Shown here: positions 42,096-55,448 of the stretch, piece after piece
How positions within the stretch are numbered: the stretch's first letter is position 1
How the letters are laid out: each line of letters opens with the position of its first letter
From: Chitinimonas arctica
Lineage (GTDB): Bacteria; Pseudomonadota; Gammaproteobacteria; Burkholderiales; Chitinimonadaceae
Length of the DNA stretch: 64,000 bases
Assembly: GCF_007431345.1 (NCBI RefSeq)
Contig: NZ_CP041730.1
Span: 4,960,001 to 5,024,000, forward strand
Direction: 5' to 3'
Notes under the pieces: generated by a model
Told to the model about the DNA's origin: nothing
The model's input: the letters and a program-made list of their open reading frames with translations, nothing else
Database searches by the model: none
Translations under genes and position numbers: made by a program

Positions 42096-42125
42096 TTGGA
42101 CGGCCGGCCTCGCCGAGCCTACATT
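42096..42125 (+). promoter_or_regulatory. Probable sigma-70 promoter of the peroxiredoxin gene
   Basis: TTGGAC at 42096-42101 and TACATT at 42120-42125 with 18 bases between. It lies 16 bases downstream of the OxyR-like palindrome, the usual position for activation, and about 38 bases before the start codon. Confidence 0.5.
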
Positions 42126-42162
42126 CTCATGTCTTTGTTAAAACCGCATCAGGAGAAAAACC

Positions 42163-42765
42163 ATGGCCGTTCTCGTCAATAAGAAAGCCCCCGACTTTAC
42201 CGCCGCCGCCGTTCTGGGCACCGGTGAGATCGTCGAAAACTACAGCTTCAGCGCCGCCACCAAGGGCAAATACGCCGTGGTGTTCTTCTATCCGCTGGAT
42301 TTCACCTTTGTCTGCCCGTCCGAACTGATCGCCTTCGATCATCGCCTGGCCGAGTTCAAGTCCCGCAACGTGGAAGTGATCGGCGTGTCCATCGACAGCC
42401 AGTTCAGCCACAGCGCCTGGCGCAACACCCCGGTGGACAAGGGCGGTATCGGCCCGGTCGGCTACACCCTGGTAGCCGACATCAAGCATGAAATCTGCCA
42501 GGCATTCGACGTCGAGCACGGCGATGGCGTGGCCCTGCGCGGCTCCTTCCTGATCGACCGCGACGGCGTGGTGCAACACCAGGTGGTGAACAACCTGCCG
42601 CTGGGTCGCGATATCGATGAAATGCTGCGCGTGGTCGACGCCCTGCAATTCACCGAAGAGCACGGCGAAGTCTGCCCGGCCGGTTGGAACAAGGGCAAGG
42701 CCGGCATGAAGGCCGACGCTGCCGGCGTGGCCAAGTACCTGGCTGAGAACGCTGGTCAGCTGTAA
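42163..42765 (+). CDS. 2-Cys peroxiredoxin (AhpC/Prx1 type)
   Basis: 200 residues. Peroxidatic Cys in DFTFVCPSEL (Cys ~51), resolving Cys in EVCPAGW (~170), plus VIGVSIDSQFSH and LRGSFLIDRDGVV. It reduces hydrogen peroxide and organic peroxides using thioredoxin or AhpF-like reductants; no ahpF is adjacent. Strong AGGAGA ribosome site. Regulation by OxyR is suggested by the upstream palindrome. Followed by a strong terminator. Confidence 0.95.
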   Translation: MAVLVNKKAPDFTAAAVLGTGEIVENYSFSAATKGKYAVVFFYPLDFTFVCPSELIAFDHRLAEFKSRNVEVIGVSIDSQFSHSAWRNTPVDKGGIGPVGYTLVADIKHEICQAFDVEHGDGVALRGSFLIDRDGVVQHQVVNNLPLGRDIDEMLRVVDALQFTEEHGEVCPAGWNKGKAGMKADAAGVAKYLAENAGQL

Positions 42766-42785
42766 TCGCTGACTGCTGTTCGTAG

Positions 42786-42821
42786 CCAACAAAAAACCCG
42801 CAACTGCGGGTTTTTTGTTGG
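42786..42821. terminator. Bidirectional terminator after the peroxiredoxin gene
   Basis: Perfect 17-bp stem: CCAAC, six A, CCCGCA, a two-base loop, then the complement including six T. The A/T tracts on both sides make it work for the peroxiredoxin (+) and for the parA remnant converging from the right (-). Confidence 0.95.
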
Positions 42822-43054
42822 CTTCTTCGGGGATATCCATCATTCATCGTCATGAGCTGAATAAGCTATTCCGCTTGGATCGATGCGGGCGTCTATCTCA
42901 AGCGCGAGAGCCTTAAAGTCCCGTTTCGCATCCTGAACCGCTTGCATATGGCTACCAATGGCACCATCAGCAGAAGTCAGGTGAAAGATGGGCTTACGAA
43001 CTTCTTGGGCCATTGGATGAGGTTGGGCGCGGTTTCCGGATACCAACGTAGCAA

Positions 43055-43933
43055 CTAAGCTGCCATTTTCTGCTCTGCCATCGACTCAGCGTATCGCTGC
43101 GCCGGAGTTTGATAGCCAATGGACGAATGGCGCCGTTTGCGATTGTAAAACACCTCGATGTAATCAAAGAGGTCCTTGCGCGCTTCAATACGCGTCACGT
43201 AGCTTCGATGGAAGACGCGCTCGTTCTTCAAGCTATTGAAGAAGCTTTCCATCGGCGCGTTGTCCCAGCAATTGCCCTTCCGGCTCATCGACGCTTGCAT
43301 GCCGTACTCCGCCAACAGGGCTCGGTAATCATGGCTGCAGTATTGGCTACCTCGGTCGGAATGATGAAGTAGTCCTGGCTTCGGTTTGCGTCGGAAACGC
43401 GCCATTTGCAGGGCACGGATGACCAGCTCCCGTGTCATTCGCTCGTCCATGGCCCACCCGACGATGGCCCGCGTGTGCAGATCCATGACGACCGCCAGAT
43501 ACAGCCAGCCCTCGCGGGTGGGAATGTAGGTAATGTCCGCATTCCACACGGTGTCCGGTGCCCTCGTGCTGAACTGTCGATCCAGCACGTTGGATGCAAA
43601 CGGTAGGGAGTGCTTACTGTTGGTTGTCGCTTTATAACGCCGCTTGTGGCGCGCACGAATGCCGTGTTTTTGCATCAAGCGCTGGATGCGGGTTTTGCTG
43701 ACTGGATGCCCTCGGGATTTGAGTTCCTGGAAGATGCGCGGTGAACCATAAGCCCCCTGGCATTCAGCATGCACGCTACGAATCAGCGCAAGCAACTGCA
43801 TGTCAGAAAGCCAGTGGGTCGGGCCACCACAGGCCTGCCAATCGGCGAAGCCGCTCGTGCTGACGGACAGCACTTTGCAGAGCGACTGCAAGGGATAGTG
43901 TTTGCGCATCTGGTCAATCACGGCGTACTTCAC
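43055..43933 (-). CDS. IS3-family transposase orfB (rve/DDE integrase domain)
   Basis: 292 residues if started at the GTG at 43933; the natural product is more likely the OrfAB fusion made by -1 frameshifting. HTH_21-like region (GAYGSPRIFQELKSRGH) then the integrase core with the DDE triad: WNADITYIPT, HHSDRGSQYCS and NAPMESFFNSLK. Ends with YNRKRRHSSIGYQTPAQRY, typical of the family. No internal stop. Confidence 0.93.
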   Translation of the reverse strand: MKYAVIDQMRKHYPLQSLCKVLSVSTSGFADWQACGGPTHWLSDMQLLALIRSVHAECQGAYGSPRIFQELKSRGHPVSKTRIQRLMQKHGIRARHKRRYKATTNSKHSLPFASNVLDRQFSTRAPDTVWNADITYIPTREGWLYLAVVMDLHTRAIVGWAMDERMTRELVIRALQMARFRRKPKPGLLHHSDRGSQYCSHDYRALLAEYGMQASMSRKGNCWDNAPMESFFNSLKNERVFHRSYVTRIEARKDLFDYIEVFYNRKRRHSSIGYQTPAQRYAESMAEQKMAA

Positions 43934-44226
43934 TGCGACTTTTTCGCGAAATACGCCGTGGCTTTTTCCAGAATTTCGAGCTCCATCTTCAGGCGGGAAT
44001 TCTCGGCACGCAGGCGTGACAATTCCATTTGCTCTGGTGTGACGGGCTTGCCGGAACCTGTCGCCATCTTCCCGGCCTTGTGGGCCTTGCGCCAGTTGGC
44101 AAGCGTCTGCTCGGATATGCCCAAGTCGCGCGCTACTTGAGCAGGGGTCTTGCCTTCGACTTCGACCAGGCGGACGGCTTCTTGCTTGAATTCGGTGGTG
44201 TAGCTTTGTCGTGGAATTTTGTACAT
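43930..44226 (-). CDS. IS3-family transposase orfA (HTH_Tnp_1)
   Basis: 98 residues: SYTTEFKQEAVRLVE, then TPAQVARDLGISEQTLANWRK (helix-turn-helix that binds the IS ends) and a C-terminal leucine zipper (LSRLRAENSRLKMELEIL). Near the end GCG-AAA-AAG (43947-43939) is a candidate -1 slippery site feeding ribosomes into orfB. Confidence 0.92.
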   Translation of the reverse strand: MYKIPRQSYTTEFKQEAVRLVEVEGKTPAQVARDLGISEQTLANWRKAHKAGKMATGSGKPVTPEQMELSRLRAENSRLKMELEILEKATAYFAKKSQ

Positions 44227-45253
44227 TCGGAACCTCTGTAGACCAGTTTACCCGGCTACGGTTGGTATCCGAAATCCACACCCAAGCTCAGGAATCAGAC
44301 TACGGAAATGCCTAATACTTGCAAGTCGATTGGCATCATGACCGTCGATCTGAGTAGTACTTGGACGATTCATTACGTTATCCCGGTAGGTAATTGGGAT
44401 GCGATCTACCCACTTTTTATATGCTTTGGCGGGGCGCGACAAGCGCTCCATATGTTGCATAAGAATATAGCCTGCTGGTGTCATTGCGCCCGCAGGTAAG
44501 TCAAACTCGGGTTGCTCCCAGTTTTTGATGCGTTTATCCCAATCCGTACGCCAACGGGTCAATGTAGGTCCAAGGTTGCGCAGACCTTGTAAGGAAAAAA
44601 GATCGGCTGCCAATGGTATGGCAACGTGGTCGCTGCCAATGAGCGCGGAACGATTGATGGCGCCCAGATTTGGGCCTACGTCAGCCAGGATCAGGTCGGC
44701 CTGGTGCGCATCAGCAGCCATTTGGGCCACTTGCCAGAAAGCGGTAAGTAAGCGAAAAGGACGGTACAGATTGCTGGACCCCATAGCCTCCGACCATGCG
44801 CTGGAAAGTTGATCTTCGAAACCTGCCAGCGCAAGATCACCCGGCACCAGGAACAGCTTATCGGTTATCCGTTGCGTAATGGGCGGTTTGATATCTCCCA
44901 CCCTGGTTAAAGGTTCGATGCAGCGGAAGATAGTGGTGCCGCCTAGAGGTGGTTCAGATGGATCCCACAATTGCTCTTGGATATCCTCAGCCAGAAACGC
45001 CGAAGTCAGGTTGGCTTGAGGGTCGAGATCGATAGCGACGACGCGCTTGCCCAGTTCGTTAAACATCCAAGCCAAATGGAATACCAGCGAAGTCTTCCCG
45101 ACGCCGCCTTTATTATTGAAGAAGGTCAGTACGGGTGTACTCATGATGCCTTCCACATGGTTGCAAGCACCATCGTAGCTTCCACTACGAATTTGGCTGG
45201 TGGATTGCCGTTGGCTCGCAGCGCATTCTGCGCTTCGGCAATACCAAATCAGG

Positions 45254-45267
45254 ACATCAATTGATGT
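45254..45267. promoter_or_regulatory. 14-bp palindrome upstream of the parA-like gene
   Basis: Perfect palindrome ACATCAATTGATGT about 110 bases before the parA start. It may be an operator, but nothing else supports this. Confidence 0.3.
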
Positions 45268-45412
45268 GCTGTGCAAAAGGAATTTAGATACATTTCGCTC
45301 CCCATATACAACATGTGGCTAGAAGCTAGACTTCTGGTTTTACTTGCTAAGTTTTTGTAAACCAGCATCTGCCATCAGTGAAGGCATAGTTTGCGCGGGC
45401 GGGACAACGTGT

Positions 45413-46033
45413 CTACAACGTGCGATTCACGATATCCGCCAGCAGCGGGAGCTTGCCGTGGAAGAAATGCCCAGCGCCCGGTACGACCACGATAGGCAGG
45501 CCTTGCGGCCTGGCCCAGTCGAATACAGCCCCGATTGGGGCGACATCGTCTTCTTCGCCATGCACTACCAAGGTATCGCCCGGCACGGTAGGAAAGGTCC
45601 ATTTCGCGGTGGCCGGCGCAACCAGGACAAGACGTTCGATTTCATCCTCGCCCAAACGTGCGCGCAACTGGCTTTGCACAAAAGTACCGAACGAAAAACC
45701 AGCCAGGCTGACCGGCAGGCCAGGGTGGCTGGCGCGGGCATGGTCCAATACGGCGGCCATATCGTCCACTTCGCCGCCACCAAAGTCATGCTCGCCCTCG
45801 CTCTTGCCCACCCCGCGCAGATTGGGGCAGTAGGCGATATAGCCTTGGCGTGAAAATACCTTCGCCAGTGTCTGCACCACCTTGTTGGTGTTGCTGCCAC
45901 CCTGGGTAGGATTGGGATGGGCGACCAGGACGATACCGCGTGGCGCGCTGTCCAGCGCGCTATCTAGTTGCAGCGTCTCCAGCTGGCCGACCGGGCCGGC
46001 TATGGTGATAGGCAGGAATTGGGGCGTCTTCAT
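45413..46033 (-). CDS. Alpha/beta hydrolase (dienelactone-hydrolase-like)
   Basis: 206 residues. Nucleophile elbow GFSFG (Ser ~113), HGEEDDVAP with the acid Asp, and GAGHFFHG with the catalytic His. The early VAHPNPTQGGSNTNKVVQT supplies the oxyanion region. It belongs to the COG2945-like small hydrolases; substrate unknown. It follows the ferredoxin gene by 10 bases in the same direction. Confidence 0.9.
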   Translation of the reverse strand: MKTPQFLPITIAGPVGQLETLQLDSALDSAPRGIVLVAHPNPTQGGSNTNKVVQTLAKVFSRQGYIAYCPNLRGVGKSEGEHDFGGGEVDDMAAVLDHARASHPGLPVSLAGFSFGTFVQSQLRARLGEDEIERLVLVAPATAKWTFPTVPGDTLVVHGEEDDVAPIGAVFDWARPQGLPIVVVPGAGHFFHGKLPLLADIVNRTL

Positions 46034-46043
46034 GACAGAAGGC

Positions 46044-46352
46044 TCAGATTTTCAGGCGCGCAACTTCGCGGCCATTTACCAGATGCTCCTGGATGATCTC
46101 TTCCACGTCGTCCTGGTCCACATACTGGTACCAGACATTGTCGGGATAAACCACCAGCACCGGCCCTTGCGCGCATCGGTCCAGGCAGCCGGCCTTATTG
46201 GTGCGGATTTTTCCTTCGCCGGCCAGGCCCAGCTCCTTTACCCGCTTCTTGGCATAGGCATGCACCTCGTTGGCGCCGAAATCGGCACAGCAGCTCTCGC
46301 CGTTGGGGCGCTGGTTGGTACAGAAAAATACATGGTGCTTGAAGTAGCTCAT
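46044..46352 (-). CDS. Thioredoxin-like [2Fe-2S] ferredoxin
   Basis: 102 residues from the ATG at 46352. Cluster ligands are expected among Cys11, Cys21/22, Cys56 and Cys60 (FFCTNQRPNGESCC; KAGCLDRCAQGP), the pattern of Azotobacter Fe-S protein IV-type ferredoxins. An electron carrier in the cytoplasm, partner unknown. It starts two bases after the upstream gene ends. Confidence 0.93.
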   Translation of the reverse strand: MSYFKHHVFFCTNQRPNGESCCADFGANEVHAYAKKRVKELGLAGEGKIRTNKAGCLDRCAQGPVLVVYPDNVWYQYVDQDDVEEIIQEHLVNGREVARLKI

Positions 46353-46354
46353 GA

Positions 46355-47461
46355 TCAATGCCTCGTTGCGCTGACCGGCAATTCGGTGGGCAGCGGGAAG
46401 TAGGGTAGATTGTCCTTCACCGTCGGCAGGATCTCGCCGACGATGCGGATATCGTCGTGATGGCATTCCCGCAGCAGCATGCTCATCATGCCCTGCAGGG
46501 CGTCTACCCGATCCAGGGGACCCAGCGGCCAGATAAAGCCAGCCCATTCCTCGCCATTCTTTTCGGCACCCAAGGTCACGCGTAGTTCACCATTATCGTG
46601 GCAGGACAGCACCGCGACCGGCGTCTCGCCCGCTTCGCGCAGCTTGCGCAGGGTATTGCTGGCAAAGACCTGGAAACGGATCTCTTGCTGGGCTACCCGG
46701 CCGTCGTCCAATGCGGCCAGCCAAGCCTGCGGTGCACGCGGCAACGGGAAGAAGGTCATGGCATCGTGCTTGAGTTGTTCGCTCAGCAGCTTGCTGAAGG
46801 CCATGGCCCATTGGCCCGGCGTGGCATTCAACTGCACCACCGCGGGCGCATCGGCCGGCTGCATCGCCACGCCCACCAGATAGCGCAGGAAAACGCCATC
46901 GCCATCCACCTTGATCGGCGACTCCTTGAATTCGTGCGGCAGTCCGCCGCTGGCGTATTGCAGGGCATCGCGCCAGCGCAGCAATTGACTGGGTTGGATG
47001 GCCAACAGCTGCTCTCGATCCAGCAACTTGCCCGCCAGCTGGATATCGCTACCGCGCTGAAAAATTCCATGCTCGGTCAAAAGGGTCTGCAAGACCGCCA
47101 CATCGGGCAGCTTGCCAGGGATCTCATGCTGGCCACGTACGCCGGCTACCATGACCACGGGGATGGCAAAGACCACCGCATGTTGCGCGCTACCGGCCAA
47201 TGGCTGCTCTATCGCTACCCTTAGCCGCTCGGACAGCAAGCGTACGACGGCTGGATTTGGTGCGGTGGAAATTGCCTTGGCAATGTCCGCGTCTCCGCCA
47301 TGGCGCAGCTGCGCAGCCAGTTCGGCGTCGAGCGCCGCCTCGGCGGCAACCAGGCGACCCAGATTGTTTTCACTCAACAATTGCGTGGCCAGTGCGTGCA
47401 GGGGGGACTGGTCGATACCGCTGTAAGGGCGTGGATCGGGGAGGACAGCAGTTTCGGACAT
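46355..47461 (-). CDS. Conserved-looking hypothetical protein
   Basis: 368 residues from the ATG at 47461 (an in-frame codon 30 bases upstream is less likely). Mixed alpha/beta, with no transmembrane segment and no motif I recognise. Segments such as VVFAIPVVMVAGVRGQHEIPG and LKHDAMTFFPLPRAPQAW look structured rather than low-complexity. First gene of a tight three-gene operon with the ferredoxin and the hydrolase (gaps 2 and 10 bases), so a redox-linked role is possible but not shown. Confidence 0.7.
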   Translation of the reverse strand: MSETAVLPDPRPYSGIDQSPLHALATQLLSENNLGRLVAAEAALDAELAAQLRHGGDADIAKAISTAPNPAVVRLLSERLRVAIEQPLAGSAQHAVVFAIPVVMVAGVRGQHEIPGKLPDVAVLQTLLTEHGIFQRGSDIQLAGKLLDREQLLAIQPSQLLRWRDALQYASGGLPHEFKESPIKVDGDGVFLRYLVGVAMQPADAPAVVQLNATPGQWAMAFSKLLSEQLKHDAMTFFPLPRAPQAWLAALDDGRVAQQEIRFQVFASNTLRKLREAGETPVAVLSCHDNGELRVTLGAEKNGEEWAGFIWPLGPLDRVDALQGMMSMLLRECHHDDIRIVGEILPTVKDNLPYFPLPTELPVSATRH

Positions 47462-47659
47462 ATGCGGGAAGGGAGTTCGGTAAAACCGCAATTATACCGG
47501 ATGCCGGCACTGGTACCGCTTGCTGCTTGGGGCTACGGCGTGACGGACTCCATCCGTACCCCCAACGGCACCCCAAAAAAAGTGAGCAGGCCGCACGTGC
47601 TATTGGGCGATGCTTGATTGGGTTAGGTTTACGCTGCGGATTGGCGAGCGCTACTCAAA

Positions 47660-49258
47660 TTAAGTTGATAAGGGTCGTGGCAAAGTCAGGACCAGGGTGG
47701 TTATCTTAGGGTCATCGTCTGCAGCCATGGCCAGTTCGCCGCCTTGGGCTTCGGCCAATAAGCGAGCCGAGTAGGCAGCCAGGCCATTACCTTCGCGCCT
47801 GCCCGCGCCACCGAATTTATCAAAAAAACCGGGACGCAAATCGGTGCGTACCGTACCTGGATAGCTGATGATGACCTTGAGCGGCGTTTCATCGAACAGT
47901 TGAAGGTCGATACGGCTACCGGCCGTGGCGGAATCGCAGGCGAGTTGGAGCAGGCTCTGGATGATAGCCTGACATAGCCGGGGGTCGCCCAGCGCGGTGG
48001 GTGGGGGCTGATCGACATCGACCTCGGCATCAACCGCGATGATCAGATGCTGGCCTTGACTGGTGGCGCGGGCTGAGGCGGCATGATCGTGCAGCAGTTG
48101 CGCGATAGTGACGGGCTCAGGCTTCATTTGATACTGACCATTTTCGATGTCCAGCATAAGGGCCGAAAGATCGGCCGTCTGCAGCGCGCTTTGAGCACCC
48201 TGCTCGATCAGCCGCAGCAGCTCACGCTGACGGCTGGACAGATTGCTGCCGCCCTTTGCCAATTCCTCGATCAGGCCGCTGATGCCCTCCAGCGGCGCTT
48301 TCAACTCATGTCGCAGCGTCTGTTCGATATCTTCACGCAAGCGGGCAGCGACGAGTTGGGCGTCCATCTCCGCCTGGCGCTGTTTGTACAGTTGCAGATA
48401 GCGCATGAAATTGCCGACCCGTAGCTGGAGCAGGTCCGGGTCGATCGGTTTGGTGACGAAGTCCACAGCGCCCAATTCCCGACCACGGCGCATGGTGGTG
48501 TCGTCGGTCATGGCGGTGACGAAAATGACCGGAATATGCTGGCTGATCGGGTGGTCCCGCAATCGTCGCGCCACTTCGAAACCGTCCAGGCCCGGCATCA
48601 TGATGTCCAGCAGCACCAGATCCGGCGGGCTATCGGAAGTACACAGCGCCAGTGCCTTCTCGCCGTTATGAGCTATCCGCACCCGATAGTCTGCTTCAAA
48701 CAGGCCCGCCATCAGGCGCAGGTTATCCGGGGTGTCGTCGACGACCAGCAAGGTAGGCCGCTCCGGTGCGGCAGTCGGCGTGGTGGCTTGGGCATTTGCT
48801 GCCGCGGCATCGATCCGGGGATTTCCCGGCGCGGCCATGCGCAGCCGGTTGCGGCGGCGACAGGCGTTGGCGAGCTTGATCTCCAGGGTGCCCACCGTAA
48901 ATGGCTTGGCCAGCAGCTCCCACACGCCAGCATCTATGGCCTGCTGGATCATGCTGCGGCTGGTATGCGCGGTAAACAGGATGAAAGGGATATCGCGGAA
49001 CCGCTCTTCCTGGCGCATGGCATGCAGCAACTCCAGTCCGTTCATCACCGGCATGTCCCAGTCCGACAGCACAAAATCAAAGCGCTGCTGTCGCAGCTGC
49101 AAGAGGGCCTCCGCGCCGTTGACGGCGCTCTGTACCTGTTCGATGCCGAGCGAGCGCAACTGGCTCGCCATGACCTGGCGCATGGTGGCCTGGTCGTCCA
49201 CTACCAGCGCGCGCGGCTGTTTCGAGCGCTCGGTGCTATGCAGGTGAGATTCAATCAT
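47660..49258 (-). CDS. Two-receiver protein with a degenerate histidine-kinase module
   Basis: 532 residues. REC1 (~15-130; ALVVDDQATMRQ, phospho-Asp in LSDWDMP, Lys in LAKPF) and REC2 (~165-285; LLVVDDTPDNLR, LLDIMMPG, TKPID). Then a coiled coil and a dimerisation helix with a phospho-acceptor-like His (LRHELKAPLEGISG, ~315). The ATPase part is degenerate: the N-box reads SLLQLACDSA without the usual Asn, and the G1 DxGxG is replaced by SYPGTVR, while a G2-like GNGLAAYSARLLAEAQGG remains. It probably acts as a phosphorelay adaptor or His-phosphotransfer partner rather than an active kinase. It overlaps the HD-GYP gene by 8 bases. Confidence 0.8.
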   Translation of the reverse strand: MIESHLHSTERSKQPRALVVDDQATMRQVMASQLRSLGIEQVQSAVNGAEALLQLRQQRFDFVLSDWDMPVMNGLELLHAMRQEERFRDIPFILFTAHTSRSMIQQAIDAGVWELLAKPFTVGTLEIKLANACRRRNRLRMAAPGNPRIDAAAANAQATTPTAAPERPTLLVVDDTPDNLRLMAGLFEADYRVRIAHNGEKALALCTSDSPPDLVLLDIMMPGLDGFEVARRLRDHPISQHIPVIFVTAMTDDTTMRRGRELGAVDFVTKPIDPDLLQLRVGNFMRYLQLYKQRQAEMDAQLVAARLREDIEQTLRHELKAPLEGISGLIEELAKGGSNLSSRQRELLRLIEQGAQSALQTADLSALMLDIENGQYQMKPEPVTIAQLLHDHAASARATSQGQHLIIAVDAEVDVDQPPPTALGDPRLCQAIIQSLLQLACDSATAGSRIDLQLFDETPLKVIISYPGTVRTDLRPGFFDKFGGAGRREGNGLAAYSARLLAEAQGGELAMAADDDPKITTLVLTLPRPLST

Positions 49259-50438
49259 TACCGGCTCCTTGCGGGTGCTGAACGACTTCCTCAGCGATCC
49301 AGCCTAGTCTTTCCTTCTCTGCATGTAGATCGGATTCACTGTCGGTGAATCGCATGGCAATCGCGTGGAACTGATCGACCAGGAGCGCGAACGCTTCCAC
49401 CAGGACCGGATCGAAATGGCTACCGCTGCCGGCAAGGATGATCCCGACCGCCTGTGCGTGCGGCATGCTGGCCTTGTAGACGCGGCGGCTGATCAAGGCA
49501 TCGTAGACATCGGCGACGGCCATCAGCCGCGCCGAAAGCGGAATGGCCTCGCCGACAAGGCCGTCCGGATAGCCGCTGCCATCCCATTTTTCTTGATGAC
49601 TGTAGGCAATTTCCTTGGCTAGCCGCAGAAAAGGCACGCGCTTGCCCAGCCGTTCCTCGGCGCGGACGATGGCATCCCTGCCTAGCGCAGGGTGGGTCTT
49701 CATGATCTCGAACTCTTCCGGTGTCAGCTTGCCGGGCTTGAGCAGGATGCGGTCGGGGATACCCACCTTGCCGATGTCGTGCAGCGGGGCGGACTTGAAC
49801 AGCAACTCGATCTCCGCTTCGGTCAGCACGTCGGCGAAGCGTGGTTGGCGGGCCAGGTACTCGGCCAGCAGCTTCACGTAATGCTGGGTACGCAGGATAT
49901 GGTTGCCGGTTTCGTTGTCGCGGGTTTCGGCCAGGGAAGCAACGGCCAGGATCGCGACTTCCTGCACGGCATGGACTTCTTCGGTACGTCGGTTGACCTC
50001 TTGCTCCAGGAAGGCATTGTTGTCGCGCAGGAAATCGCTGGCGGCTTTCAGGCGCAACTGGGCTTGCACCCTGGCCCGCAGGATAGGGGGACTGACCGGT
50101 TTGGCGATGTAGTCGGTGGCGCCCAGGTCGAAACCATGCTGCTCATCCGCCTCGGCTGACATGGCGGTAAGAAATATCACCGGAATGTCGCAGGTTCGCG
50201 GGTCGGCTTTCAGCTGGCGGCACACTTCGTAACCGTCCATTTCCGGCATCATCACGTCCAGCAGGATCAGGTCGGGGCAGGGCTGGTTATGGGCAATGCG
50301 TAAGGCCTTCTCGCCGCAGTGGGCGACCTTGACCACGTAATTGTCCATCAATAACTCCCCAATCAGCGACAGGTTCTGGGGAACGTCGTCCACGACCAGG
50401 ATGGTGGGGCGGATGGCAATCACGGTGTCGGTCGGCAT
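49251..50438 (-). CDS. RpfG-like response regulator with HD-GYP phosphodiesterase domain
   Basis: 395 residues from the ATG at 50438 (GAGGAG site). REC domain ~12-130 (ILVVDDVPQNLS, LLDVMMPEMDG, AKPVS), helical linker, then HD-GYP ~170-350: HDIGKVGIPDRILLKPGKL and HQEKWDGSGYPDGLVGEAIP with all expected metal ligands. HD-GYP proteins of this type hydrolyse cyclic di-GMP, so the product should lower c-di-GMP when phosphorylated. The gene begins 10 bases after the giant kinase gene. Confidence 0.93.
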   Translation of the reverse strand: MPTDTVIAIRPTILVVDDVPQNLSLIGELLMDNYVVKVAHCGEKALRIAHNQPCPDLILLDVMMPEMDGYEVCRQLKADPRTCDIPVIFLTAMSAEADEQHGFDLGATDYIAKPVSPPILRARVQAQLRLKAASDFLRDNNAFLEQEVNRRTEEVHAVQEVAILAVASLAETRDNETGNHILRTQHYVKLLAEYLARQPRFADVLTEAEIELLFKSAPLHDIGKVGIPDRILLKPGKLTPEEFEIMKTHPALGRDAIVRAEERLGKRVPFLRLAKEIAYSHQEKWDGSGYPDGLVGEAIPLSARLMAVADVYDALISRRVYKASMPHAQAVGIILAGSGSHFDPVLVEAFALLVDQFHAIAMRFTDSESDLHAEKERLGWIAEEVVQHPQGAGND

Positions 50439-50448
50439 GCAGGACTCC

Positions 50449-55251
<4,803 letters not shown>

Positions 55252-55448
55252 CAGAAATCCTGAAATTGGTACTTCTATTTAGCATGGCGGGCGGGCCGCT
55301 GCCCAACCTTGTAGGGTAACCCTTAACGTCGCGACAAAGCTTTGGTATCTCGATGCGCTGGAACTGTAATTATACGGCTTTAGAATCCCAACCGGCCCGG
55401 CCATGTTTTGGTCGGCTCGACCTAGCCGAGTTGACTGGGAGATAGTCG
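55252..55448. other. Intergenic stretch upstream of the hybrid kinase gene
   Basis: Presumably holds the kinase promoter on the minus strand. I cannot pick a clear -35/-10 pair and see no ORF. Confidence 0.4.

Larger units (their letters stand above)
43018..44290 (-). mobile_element. Complete IS3-family insertion sequence (1,273 bp)
   Basis: The ends are imperfect inverted repeats starting TGAG: TGAGGTTGGGCGCGGTTTCC at 43018 and, from the other end inward, TGAGCTTGGGTGTGGATTTC, both continuing into GGATACCAAC. A 3-bp target duplication GGA flanks it (43015-43017 and 44291-44293). It contains overlapping orfA and orfB of an IS3-type transposase, both seemingly intact, so the element may be active. 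It lies within the parA-like gene in the same orientation. Confidence 0.93.
42840..45144 (-). pseudogene. ParA-family ATPase gene interrupted by an IS3-family element
   Basis: The 5' piece (45144-44291) encodes a ParA ATPase: NNKGGVGKTSLVFHLAW (Walker A), VAIDLDPQANL, DLILADVGPNLGAINR. It ends in LIP at the insertion. The 3' piece (43014-42840) continues MAQEVRKPIFHL, DGAIGSHMQAVQDA. Removing the element and one 3-base target copy restores one frame of 342 residues across the join (LIP-MAQEV), a normal length. The start ATG at 45144 has a GGAAGG site. ParA-type proteins segregate DNA or position complexes. No parB is adjacent, so even the intact gene would be an orphan, probably of mobile-element origin. 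The interrupted product would end about 12 residues into the element. Confidence 0.9.
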
